From Tetrahymena thermophila SB210 (lineage: Eukaryota; Ciliophora; Oligohymenophorea; Hymenostomatida; Tetrahymenidae): a DNA stretch of 64,000 bases. The position numbers and the translations under genes are program-made. The stretch's first letter is position 1, and each line of letters starts with the position of its first letter. Below the pieces are notes generated by a model. That model was not told where the DNA came from and did not search any database. It saw only the letters and a program-made list of their open reading frames with translations. Of the stretch, positions 26,301 through 37,800 are shown one piece after another. The stretch lies in NCBI RefSeq assembly GCF_000189635.1, contig NW_002476361.1, positions 558,001 to 622,000 of the forward strand, read 5' to 3'.

Positions 26301-26993
26301 GACTTTGTTTACTCAACACTTCCCACAACACGTTATACAATTTAAGCTTCGTTAGATGGTTATGCTATTAATTGTAGAACTTTCACTTTGAATGAAAAAC
26401 GTCTATTCCTAGATATTGGTCTTTCTCCAGAACTTAAAACTCATCAAACTAGATTTGTCCTTGAATGGGGTACTGAATCAGGTCTTGAGACTGGTTAGGA
26501 TTTAGATCTTTATCTCAATTCAAACTCTGAAGCAGACAAATGGGTATGCTATTCTTCTTATTTCAGCTCTTAATGCGCTGGTTCTGTTTATCATGGTGAT
26601 GCTAAGGGTGATAAAATAAGTACTGAGGCTATTACAATTAATGCTTTGGGCTAAACCAAGTATTTAGTCTTCTTTAAGTTACCAGTAGTCTCAAAGATTA
26701 ACGGAATAGTTGATAACAGCATTATTTCTAACCTCAAGCCAATAGTTAAAGTCTACACATAAGGCTAAAGCAGACCTACTCAAGTCTCTGTATTCGATAA
26801 CTCATTACAAAAAGGTACTTTCACTGATTATGAAAAGAATTTCAGATTTGCAAATCTCGCTTGGTGCATTAGCGGCTAAAATAGTGAAATTGTTAAGTAT
26901 GCTAAAGGTTTCTCATACTCTGTTGCCTGGTAAATTGTTGATCCAGATAATTCCAACACATACGATCTTCCTCTCTCTTCTGTCATCTGTTGA
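23305..26993 (+). CDS. Large multi-pass membrane protein, family not recognised (956 aa)
   Basis: Model: 23305-23703 joined to 24522-26993. Both exons are whole codons (phase 0). About nine hydrophobic segments are visible: residues ~28-48, 55-79, 101-124, 155-175, 180-203, 223-245, 249-271, 383-404 and 423-441. Between TM7 and TM8 is a loop with several Cys, including CQQKY, DCGNRFDDCFE and SSQCCGTV. The C-terminal ~515 residues form one soluble domain with paired Cys (YCENCQ, LCTPCQNYFG) and beta-rich texture. Codon use differs from the neighbours: abundant GCT, CTC, GTC, ACC, AAG and TTC. In this group that usually marks high expression, suggesting an abundant surface or vesicle protein. 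The CCG before TM8 faintly recalls tetraspanins, but the rest does not fit. The 818-nt intron is long for this locus. Confidence 0.75.
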
Positions 26994-28193
26994 AAGAGAA
27001 TAAGAAATATCTATTAATAAATAGCTTTTATTAATTGAGACATATTTCTAAATATGATTGATTATATATAATCAATCAATATAAAACATACAAATTTACA
27101 AATTTTCAGTAAAACAAATTAAATACTTGTTGAAAAACCTATAAAATCTCTTATGAAAAACTAATGAACAAACAACTGATCATATAATAACAAGTATGAT
27201 CTATTTATATAATGTATTAAATTACATGTATATTTAATTAGTTCATTACCTGTATTTCTATTTTTCTTTATTTTCAATTTTTTACTTTTACCAATTCCTT
27301 CTAAACAAATAACAATTTCAAGTAATCATTAAATTAAATTTTTAAATTATCACTGACAAGAAGTAAGCTAATAATATGTATTTACTTAAAAATGGTAGTT
27401 CTACTTTACTAATTTGAGTGATTTCATTTTTTTCAATCATTTTTTTAATAAAAACTATTTCAAAAATGAAATACATTAGATATTATAAAGTAAGAATGAT
27501 TTTATAGAAATCTTTTATAAAAAAAAATAAAGTCTGATAACTTAATAGTAACTTTACCTAAATTAATGAGTATATGCAGTATTTTATTTTATTGAATTAT
27601 TGAACTCTAATTCAAATTTCTATTTTATGTTTTAAAGAGTTTGAATGAATATTTAGAGTTAGTTCTTTTACTCTTACATACTTTAAAAGATATTTAATTT
27701 TTATCTTAACTTAGTGTATGATAAATATAAAATCTTTATAAATTAATTTATTTGATATGCTTTAATAAAAATTATTCAATTTTGACTGTAAAATATCCAT
27801 TAAATTTATTGAAAAACCTTTAAATTATTAGAATTATAAAAGCAATATAATACTTATTAGAATATTTAAGTATTTAATAAAATAAAATTAGATTTTAATA
27901 TTAAAATATTTTTACAAAATAATTAGATTGATCAATTAATTTAATTTATTACAACTACTTGCTTTATTTCTATGAAGTTTCTTCAATGTGCCATTTTAAA
28001 CCCTCAGAAGCATCTATAAGCAATTTAAACCTGATAAAATTTGAATAACATTAAAATTATAAAATAAAAATAGGATCATCAGATTTCGATAAAATTCAAC
28101 TCTGATATACTCAAAACCTTTTAAATAAATATCAGGCTAATCTAATTTAATATTATATAAAGAATTAAAGAGATCAATTCATTTAATTAAATT
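26994..28193. other. Intergenic, about 1.2 kb
   Basis: Very AT-rich. It contains one weak coding-like patch on the minus strand near 27960-28150, listed separately, and the promoter of the GRAM/VASt gene. Confidence 0.45.
27960..28150 (-). pseudogene. Weak coding-like remnant
   Basis: Two short minus-strand stretches read like protein (DIYLKGFEYIRVEFYRNLM, then SEGLKWHIEETS). They are in different frames, with no convincing splice sites between them and no start. I do not recognise the family. It may be a decayed gene fragment or chance. Confidence 0.2.
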
Positions 28194-30131
28194 ATGATTT
28201 AAAATTAGAAGTAGGATAACAACAAATAGGTTAATCATAATCGCCACTATAAAAATAGCTACAATAATAGCAAACAAGATAAGTGTGACTCCTTTCAAAT
28301 GAATTCAGTAAATAATATTAAAAATGACAGCAACAGTGCATGCTTTAACTAAAAATATTGCTTTGAATGGAACATACCTCTTAATGATAATCTAGTTAAC
28401 ATTTAAGGATATCCTCTTTCAAGTCTCATAGACAAATTTGAATTGTAAATATTAAAAATGAATAATAGATTCTCAAATTATTTTTCTTTCATATTCATAT
28501 TAAATAATATATTAAGTAATGAAATCTAAGAAAAGTAGCTTAAGTGACTTAAGCTTTTTTGAATATTTCAAAATTTAAAGAATTTATTTTACTAAGCTAT
28601 CAATTAACCTATTGTCATATTTAAAAACAGGCCAGAATACGATGAATGTATGTCGATGCATCAATGCGCTATCACTAAGAAAATACCACTTAATGGAACT
28701 CTATACATATACAATTCAAAAATTTGTTTTTTTTCTCGTTATAATGCAGACACTCTAGTTGGAAAAGCTACTATTGTATCTATCCCATTAAGCGATGTAT
28801 CTTCAGTTCAAAAAAAGAAAACTGGTTTCATTTTCAACTAAGGAATTGAAATAATTCTTAAAAATCATCAGCACTTTTTTTTCTCTGCTTTTAAAGATCG
28901 TGATTAGGCTTACAATTACATGACTGAGCTACTTTCATGGTAAAAACGCTTATAGCCTAGTGCTGAAGATCTGAATATAGAATGCATCAGATAAGAGCTT
29001 TAGGCACTAAAACAGTAGATTGAATAGAGTTAAATTAGTAAAAAAACAAGCAAAAAAAAAATTTTCAGTTAAAATAATGCTGGAAATGGACTTTAAAAAG
29101 ATGTTCAATATGAAGAAAAACAATAAGATATCATTCAATTGTCTTCGGATGAAGAAGAAGATGAAGAAGAATGGGAAGAAATAAAGAGTGTAGAAGAAAT
29201 GTAAAAGAAAAAAGAGGTAGAAAATCAATGGAATTAGCATATCGATAAATTAACTTAAGTATATCAGCAAAGGGTTGAAAAATTGCGAAATGCTGTATTA
29301 AATAACTTTGAAGTATCTACCAAAGCTAAGTGGACTTCAATAGATATAAAAAATGTCTCTGCTAAAGAGATATACATACTATTCTTTGGAAATAACATAT
29401 TTGAAGATGAAAAATAAGTTGCGTATACAAATTTTGGGATGTACTATAACACAACTGTGCTTAATGAGCTGAATATGGTCTATAGTGACATAGTTCCAGA
29501 ACCTCCTCTTTATTTTACTAATCTCTATGACAATAACAAGCTAGAAATTATTGATTATGCAGAATATTCTACAAGAAAATGTACCTTTACTCATATTATA
29601 AAAGAACCATTTATGCCAAAAAGTTGTGACTGTTTTATTGAAGAGAAAATTTATTGGGTATCTCCTAAAGAGATATTGATAGAAAGGGAGCTTGCTTTCT
29701 AAGGAATACCACTTTCTAGTCATTTTAATCCAAGAGTGATCTACCAAATATTGGAAACAGGAGAGTCAGATTAAATTAAAACTTAAATCAGAAGTGGATA
29801 TTATATCCATTACGTAAAGGACACATGGTTTAAATCAAAAATAGATAAAACTTCTGATGAAGAAAATATAAAAAATTGGGAAAAAATCAGTAAGCTCTAT
29901 ATCAAATATTCAGAGATATGGATTAAGCGCAGAGAGTAAGGTCTGTAACTTTAAAAGAAACAAAAAGCTGCAATCCACTCATCTTAAATTAAATAGCAAA
30001 CAAACTGTAATCCAGAGCCTCAAAATAATGTAGATCAAGATTTAGAAATAATTTAATCATCATAGAATACTGATGATAAATAAATAGCTGATATAGCAGA
30101 TGTTTCTTAATCAATGTGTAATATTTTTTGA
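28194..30131 (+). CDS. GRAM + VASt domain protein (putative intracellular sterol/lipid-transfer type)
   Basis: Model: 28194-28444 joined to 28631-30131, phase 2, giving 583 residues. The GRAM domain covers about residues 84-165: MSMHQCAITKKIPLNGTLYI, KICFFSR, IPLSDVSSVQKK, IEIILKNHQHFFFSAF. An acidic stretch (DEEEDEEEWEE) follows at about 255-270. The VASt/Aster domain is about residues 326-490: KEIYILFFGNN, RKCTFTHIIKEPFMPKS, IEREL, GIPLSSHF and IHYVKDTWFKSKI. Known GRAM-VASt proteins (GRAMD1/Aster, yeast Lam/Ysp) carry sterol between membranes at contact sites and are usually tethered to the ER by a C-terminal TM helix. None is visible here: the C-terminus is Gln-rich and polar. The N-terminal ~80 residues are Asn/Lys-rich. 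The start is the first ATG in the long first-exon frame, and a downstream ATG in the same frame is possible. Confidence 0.88.
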
Positions 30132-30560
30132 TCAAAAAAATAATTAAACAAATAAATAAATAAATAACTATCAATAAATAAATATCTATTCTTATTTATT
30201 CAATTTATAATTTCTATTAAATTGTAAGACTTGAAATTAAATCAATTAATAAATTCCAAATTCATTTATTTAATTAGCAATTTGATTTTGTAATTATATA
30301 AAAGACTTTAATTATTTAATGATAATTCATATTTAATTCATTAAATAGTAAAAAAAATGATCAAAAAGATAATTAGTTGTGCTAATGAATAAACCTATAA
30401 GAGAAGCAAAGTTATAACTTAAATGCAAAATTAAAATTTTAAAGTAAAAAATAATTAAGAAAAATATTAATCTTATTTTTAGTTAAATCTTTTATTTATT
30501 TAATTAAATTAACTTAATTTTTGATAAAATAAATCTATTTTAATTCAAATGAAATATTTA
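30132..30560. other. Convergent 3' spacer
   Basis: AT-rich gap between the convergent ends of the GRAM/VASt and HEAT/TOG genes. An AAAT simple repeat lies near 30144-30185. Confidence 0.5.
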
Positions 30561-33500
30561 TCAAAGATTATTAAAGTTTTATGTATTATCTATACTGCTG
30601 TCATTGTAAGCTGAATACTCATAGCCATCATATTCCTTTTCATTTAATTAGATTACTTTAGGAAGGTTCAATACGAACTTCTCATTCGCGTTTGGACCTT
30701 GATTCAGTTTACTAAGAGAACTATTAATACGCTGCTATATATCTATTTTAGTGTTTGCTGGCTTCTTTTTGGAAGCTAATGCTAGAGGATCATAGTCATC
30801 AGTTCTATACTCGAATTCAACTACTTTTAGATCATCTAAGGAATCTTTTTCACTTTCTTCCTTCTCAATTGGCTTTGGCTAAATAGGTTAGAAATAGTAT
30901 ACATTTTTCTTTAATTCATCTGGATACCTACTCTCTTACTCTCTTTTAATTTATTTCTTTTATTCTTCTTCATTATCAAATATCTTTTAAAAAATACCAT
31001 AAAAATATATTTAAAAAAATTCTTTAAAGATAATGAATAAATAAAATTACTAATTTGCCAAATTCATCTCCAGCAAATGGATCAAATTTTTCTTCTCCAT
31101 CATCTCCTAATTTGCTTTCAGCTACAGGGACATCTAATTTTTTATTTGAAGATTTTGCCTTGTTTGATTTAGCTGGCGATTGCTTTTAATTGTAAGTTGT
31201 TAATGGTATATCTTTAATAGGAACAAGGATATCATATTTAACTGAATCCACTCCATCATGCTCATGATTGTGAAGATATTTATCGATATTATCATTTGTC
31301 TTTTTTATTCTATCTCTCATACTCATCAATCTGTTTTCTTCATCTTCTAAATTGTAATACGTGATTTTCAATTTTCTTTATCTGATATCTTTTTCTCGTT
31401 CTCCTTCTTCTCTTCTCAAAAATTCTATTCCATTTTCATCTTCCTCGTTACCCTTTTATGAAATTTCTAAAATTTCTGATAAACTCCTTTAGCTTTCATC
31501 CTCACTAAGTTTCTCATTAAGAAGCATTTTGTATCTTCTTAATCTTTCGTCATATTTATCTTTTTCATTTTCATATTTCTTAACTTCTATTACAGGCATT
31601 TCTAGTTTTCCATGTTGGTTAATAAAATAAACTTTACCAGTTTGCAGCTTTTTATTATTTATACATACAACTTTACTAAAATATTTAATTCAGATTTTAA
31701 CAAGAAAATTACCTTATCGACAAGCTAGTCGTAAACTTTGGAATCTAAAATTTCATGAAGTATCTATAAAATATATTCTTTATGAGTACCGTAACTAGAT
31801 ATAACAGCTAAAGCTTCCATAGCTGCTTTTCTAACTTTCATTACTTTATCATCTAAAAATAAAGCAATTGTAGTTAGTACGTGCTTCATATCAATATATC
31901 TGATCTATTTATTTTATGATAAATAAATAAATAAATAATTTTTCCTTTAACAATCATAAAGTTAATTTGTTAATTTATTTATTTAAAAAATCTAATTTAA
32001 ATTTTATTCAAAATGTTTTTTTATTTTAAAGCAATCCTTTATATTCAAAAAACTTTGTTGTAATTTCTTACATAAAATCAACTTATTTACATCAATATCA
32101 ATTTTTTAGTATTTTTTTTTTGCCTTAAGATTTTTGAATTTATTTAATTTTTGATAAATAGTTTTATTAAGAATTACAATAAATTTTAAAAGGAATAAAT
32201 AAATATATTTACACTGTTAGCATCATCTCCTTAAAGTTCTTTAATAAATGCATTTTCGTACCATTCTTCAGGATAGCCATCAAACAAACAAAGAAACAAA
32301 ACTGAAATAAGATTTAGTATTTCTTCTTTGATGTGCCAGTTAGGATTTGTTTGATTATTTAATTGATCATTTAGAAAAAGACAAAAACTTTTTAGAAGAG
32401 TGTGTTTTTTAATAGATGTAATCATAGATCTGACTATAAAAAAAGCTGTATTTCTAATATTAATTCTTTCTTCTCCTAACTTTCCTATTAAAGGAGGAAG
32501 TGCTAAGATTATATAGGCCTTCATTTGCATACCAGCACTATGTTGAATTAAAGTAGAAACAATTTTCATAGCGTTTCCACTTATAATGAGGTTTTTGCTA
32601 CTTAATAAATAAGTAATGAATTTATAAAATGCTCCCAAATAAGATCTAATATCATTGATTGTATCTTCAGGAGTTTCGCAAGCCTCAAAAGCTTCTAAAA
32701 CTTCTTTAGATGCTTGTATTTTTACCTATAATAGGAGTTTTTATGATTAAATATATTATAAAAAAAGTGAAATTCTATTTACTCTTAAATCTGATTCATT
32801 AAAGCAATCTATTAGAGTATCTTCTCTAATCAAATTGAAGTATAAGCCATTCATCCCCAAAGGAAAGAAAGATAGAATCTGCTTTTTAGTAAATTGTGGC
32901 ATTTCTTAATACAAATAATACTTTCTGATACCATCTGTATTCTCAACAATAAAATCCTACTAATAATCTTCAAACATATGTAAATTTATTTCACCAAATT
33001 TCTCATACAGCTCCTTTATCTTATAAAAAAATAATTGAAAAGTTTGATATAATTTCATATTTATTTAAACATTTCAAATGTAAAAATTTCTTTAAACGAT
33101 TCATGAATTAAATTGATAGTTCTCTCATTTTAGACATTTAAAAGTTATTATTCTCATTATCTTAAAAAAAGTTATAAAAATTGCTTAATAATTTTAATGA
33201 AAAATTACATAAATATACTTTTTAATCTTCTTATTCGAGGTGTTTCTTATTAACAACATTTTCCATCTATTATTGATGTTCTTTTGACAGTCTTCTTTGA
33301 ACTTAAAGAAACCCTTCGTAATTCTTTTGCTTCATAATTTTATACAAAACTTTTTATGCCTTAATTCTAACATTTTCTACACTATCATTCAGTTTTATAA
33401 TTATATTTTCTATCAATCTCCTTACGTCGTTCAATCCAGAACGAGAACAAAATATATTTTAACATATATCTAAAAATCTAACACTTGATCCTATGCTTTT

Positions 33501-33923
33501 TTCTCGTAGAAAATAGTTTTCTGAGCTAAACCCATACTTAATTAAATAATCTATAATTAATTCAATATTTCTAGTTTTTTTAAGAAAATTATCAATAACT
33601 AGCTTTGTACTGCGTCTTATTGATTGATCTGGCTCAGCCAAATTATTAATAAGTGGTTATAAAATATATTTAAAATTGAGTTCTATTTCTTAACTAAGAA
33701 GAACTCTGATTAAAGTGCTGATAGTTTAATGTAAAAGCAGTATTAGATTATCTTTCTTTGCGCCAGCAAGAGTTTCAGAAAGCATCATAAAAAGTCTTCT
33801 TAATTCAGGGAGGATAACTTGCTAATGGCTTTCGATTTATTTTTTTAAATCCTCTATAAGTTCATATTTTGTTTCGTCATCATTGCTTTCATATACTGTT
33901 CTAATTAATACATTAAATTCCAT
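30561..33923 (-). CDS. HEAT/TOG-type repeat protein with charged C-terminal region (888 aa)
   Basis: Model: complement of 30561-30983, 31051-31647, 31713-31904, 32213-32725, 32783-33019 and 33219-33923. All six exons are multiples of three (phase 0). Residues 1-550 are helical HEAT-like repeats with TOG texture, for example PLINNLAEPDQSIRRSTKLV, KLNDSVENVRIKAQKVLYKI, VKIQASKEVLEAFEA, ISGNAMKIVSTLIQ, and LDDKVMKVRKAAMEALAVI. Residues 550-888 are Glu/Lys/Arg-rich, beginning GKVYFINQHGKLEMP and continuing with coiled-coil-like sequence and an Asp/Tyr-rich tail. TOG proteins bind tubulin or microtubule ends and HEAT proteins are general scaffolds. A microtubule or ciliary role is plausible for a ciliate but is inference. 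The gene is divergent from the PAS protein gene that follows. Confidence 0.78.
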
Positions 33924-34818
33924 TATAAATTAATTAAAGGCCAATATCTTAACCTAAAAAATGTAATTTGAGTTATTTAATATAAAAAATATAAAGAATT
34001 GACAAGTAATTCCTTTCTAAATTAAAAATCAATCAAATAATTACTATTTTTTTTTTAGTAAATAATAAATAATTAATATATATAAACTGCTTAATTTATT
34101 TTTTAGAAAATTAATTGCATCAGAAATTGTAGTAAACCGCATTTAAAAAATATCCTAACGAAACGAAAAATACATAAAAAAATTTGAAAAATAATCATTA
34201 AATAAATATTTAGCAGTTTAGCATAACTTTAAACTGAGTAAATAAATAATAATTAAATTTCAAATATTTTTAGGCAAGTAGTAGAAATGTAGATTAATTT
34301 AATCAATAAAATCATAGCTATAGCTCAAAAATTTTTTCAAATTTAAATGGTTCTCTAAAGTTTAAATTATAATTTTTCCAAGAAAATATTTAGAATTAGA
34401 GTTTAAGATTGCTTATAAAAAATGTAGATTTTTTGAAAAAAGTAATTTTTCATATTTATTTAAAGGTATTTATGAAAATATGAATCTATTTTTGATATTT
34501 AAAAATATTTAGCTTTCAAGTATGAATAAAAGTAGTTTTCTGAAAGGGTGTGAAAAAATAGTGAAATTTAAAAAGATTAATCGAATAGATTCAACAGAGA
34601 ATGCGTTGATTTTGGGATAATAAAAATTAAAATTTGCATTTGAAATTGAATGTATACGATGCCATACCAATTTAATAAATTTATTGGATGAGTAATATTT
34701 AATTTAGGAATAGTCTTAAATTTTGTAAGAAAAAATTAATTGGAAAATAAATTAAATTTTTGTAAAAATTTAACAAATTAGAATTGAAAAAAAATAGGAT
34801 AAATAGAGAGACCATAAC
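33924..34818. other. Divergent intergenic region, about 0.9 kb
   Basis: AT-rich region between the divergent starts of the HEAT/TOG gene and PAS membrane protein A, presumably holding both promoters. No gene was seen. Confidence 0.5.
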
Positions 34819-37800
34819 ATGAAATAGGCATTTTTAAAGAAGAGATCATAGATTTCGAAATAGATTTTATATTTTTATTAGGAAGAATTATACCAAATTG
34901 TGAATGTATATCCAAGAAATAAGCCTTTTTACTCAGCAATGACATTGATAAAGCACCTTTTAATATTTTTCTTTTCTCTCTAAAAGCAATTTAGCAAATT
35001 GATTGACGCTGATTCCAATTACAATTTTTTAAAGAAATATGGTATTGTTGATTTTATGAAAAATTATACTTTAAAGAGAAGTCTTAGAGTGATATTTTTA
35101 TCAGTTAATGGAGCGATTTTATTATACATAGCCTTTGCATTTGCAAGAAATATTTTTAAGTCACAGAAGCTAAGTAAATAAATAGACGAAAAATATATAC
35201 TAAATAGAGTATACTCAAATGAAGAAAATAAAAATGAAAAGAAGAATTAGATTATAACTCTATTCTCCTTTTTTACTATCATACACAAATATATTTTATA
35301 TGTTCCTTCTGTTTTTTTAAGTCTCCATGGAATAACTCGTAATCCTCTTGCAATTATACTACTGCTTATATCAATCCTTTTGAGTAAATAAACTTTTTTA
35401 TTTTTGATTAATATACTTCATTCACATAATATATTTGCAAATAATTCACTTTTCATCAATTTTTTTTTAATTAATTGATCAAGATAGTTTTATTTTGTTT
35501 GTTTACATTAATATCCTTTTTATAAATAGATGTAATTATATCTGACGTTGATTACAATTATGAAATTAAGTCTATAGATTATTTAGCTAAGCCTTTTTCT
35601 TATGTGTCATTCATTTTTAATACAATTATTGAGTTTTGCTTTTTTTTAGCTATTAATTATGTTCCAAACGGCTAGAGTATCTTGTTAGCAGCATATTTTT
35701 TAACAAGCGCGGTTATTTAGCATTTATTTTGCTAATTTTACAACAAGAATTCTTAGTTTTTAAGTGTGTTTTCACATATCAGCTTATTTACTATAAGCAT
35801 TATAATTCAAGTAGGTATTTCTTTTAAAATACCTAATTTGCTGATAAGTATTCTCACTGTAGCTTACTTACCTATATGCTTTAAAATAGCAAATATTATA
35901 ATTAAAAGAAATTGCTAAAAAATTGTTGATGAATTTTAGAGTTTAATCCTTGAGAATTAAAATAGCAACATAGATTTTGACAAGATTATAAGATTGAATT
36001 TATTTGAAGATATTGCTAATTCTAGAGAAAGTGAAAGAAGAGATGTATAATTATTTAATTTGATTATAAACAGCGATATTGATTTCTCTAACTCAGTATT
36101 TGTATCTCCCACAATGTAAAAATCACACTCACCTCATAAATTTTAAAAAATATAACAATTAAAATAAGAAAATAATGTGGTCAAAAATAAATTATAAAGT
36201 CAGATTTAATAAACTTTACAGATTGAATAATTTAATGATAATGCTCACATGGTTATAGTGAAAGACAGAGTTAAAAGAATTTTGAAAGAGTAATTTAAGA
36301 AAATGTTAAAAGAAAAATAGAGAAACAAACAAAGCGGATTTTATGAGTAACTAATTTATTTTGTGTTTTTGATTGAAGTCAATCAATCATACAGGATCTA
36401 TTGGCTTTAGCAACTAGAACTTAGTGTTAATAAAAATTTGTCTATGAAATAAAAGCAAATGTTTTATTCTGTGCATTCAATTTTCTTGAAAAAGAGATCT
36501 GTAATGAGAAAGTTAATGGGAAGGTCAAACCCGTTTGATTGCTCCTTTTTAGAAGTGATTGTTTTCGAAAAGAGACTAGAGCAGTCTTATGTTCTGTTAG
36601 ATTTGGCTGTCAAATTAAAGTTAGAAATATTAAATATAATGAAATAGAAAGAGATAAAAGTAAATGATTTGATTTAAAAAATTGAACTCATGTAACAATT
36701 AAAGAGAGACCTCAAAGTTCATTTAAATTCTCTATGTTACATGAATGATGATAGTTTAGATCTCTTAAATATTTAGGCACTTTTTTTGGAAAATTTAGCT
36801 TTTAGTGAAAAAGATATTAATTTAATGTAAGTAAACAAATATAAAAAGAAATATTAAGCAAAACTACGTCATAAATATTTGGATAATTTATAAGATGATG
36901 AGATTGTAAGCAGTACTCTGAACAATGATAGATTTGATGAAAAAACTTGTATTGTTTTCGCAAATTACAAAGACCAGAGAACATTAATAATTAATTCAGT
37001 TTCATCTAATTTCCAAGATATTTTCTATTTTACAACTAATAATGATATCAAAGGTCATAATATTGAGTCAATAATACCTTTCGCATTTTAACCCATTCAT
37101 TCTAAGTATATTGAAAATTATTTGGATGAAGAAATTTCTTGCAGCACCAATTAAGATTAAAAAAATGGCTAGATATTGATTCAAGAAGATAAAAATACTC
37201 TTTTAGATGAAGAAACTCTGGACTTAGATAAAAAAAATGAAGCATAAAAGGCAAGAGAAAAATATAAAAATAGTTTGGAGATTTAAGACTTTTGCGAGTA
37301 TTAAGGTTGTAGAATGAATCGATAAATTATATTTGCTTAAATTAATCATATGCTTATATTACCAGTTAGAATAGATTTACGCGTAAACTATTTTTAAGAT
37401 GAAAAAACATTTGGTTTAACGGCTAAGATCAAGCATATAAATTACTAATATGAATATGTTCTTTATGAAGAGGATAATTTAAATGTAATTGGTTTAACTG
37501 ATAAGTTTCATTATACATTTTTTCCTAACAAAGAGTCACTTGCTAAAATAAGTATAAAAAAAGTATTCCCTTTTTTGGCTGGAATTTAGGATGTTAACTA
37601 CAACAAAGATAAATTAGAAGAAAAAAATGAATATCATAATAATCTAACTGAATAGATGGAAAATATTTTAAAAGAGTAGTAAAAGTAAAAGAAGAACTAA
37701 CCCAAAAGATAAAAAATTAATTTTATTGTCATTTAGGAAATAGATCCAAAAAGTGGCACAATGCTTTCGACTGCATTTTCTTTGGCTAGTAGCAAAAAAT

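Noticed and set aside
23305..26993. Tetraspanin assignment for the membrane protein
   Set aside because: Only a CCG before one TM resembles the family. The TM number, spacing and giant C-terminal domain do not.
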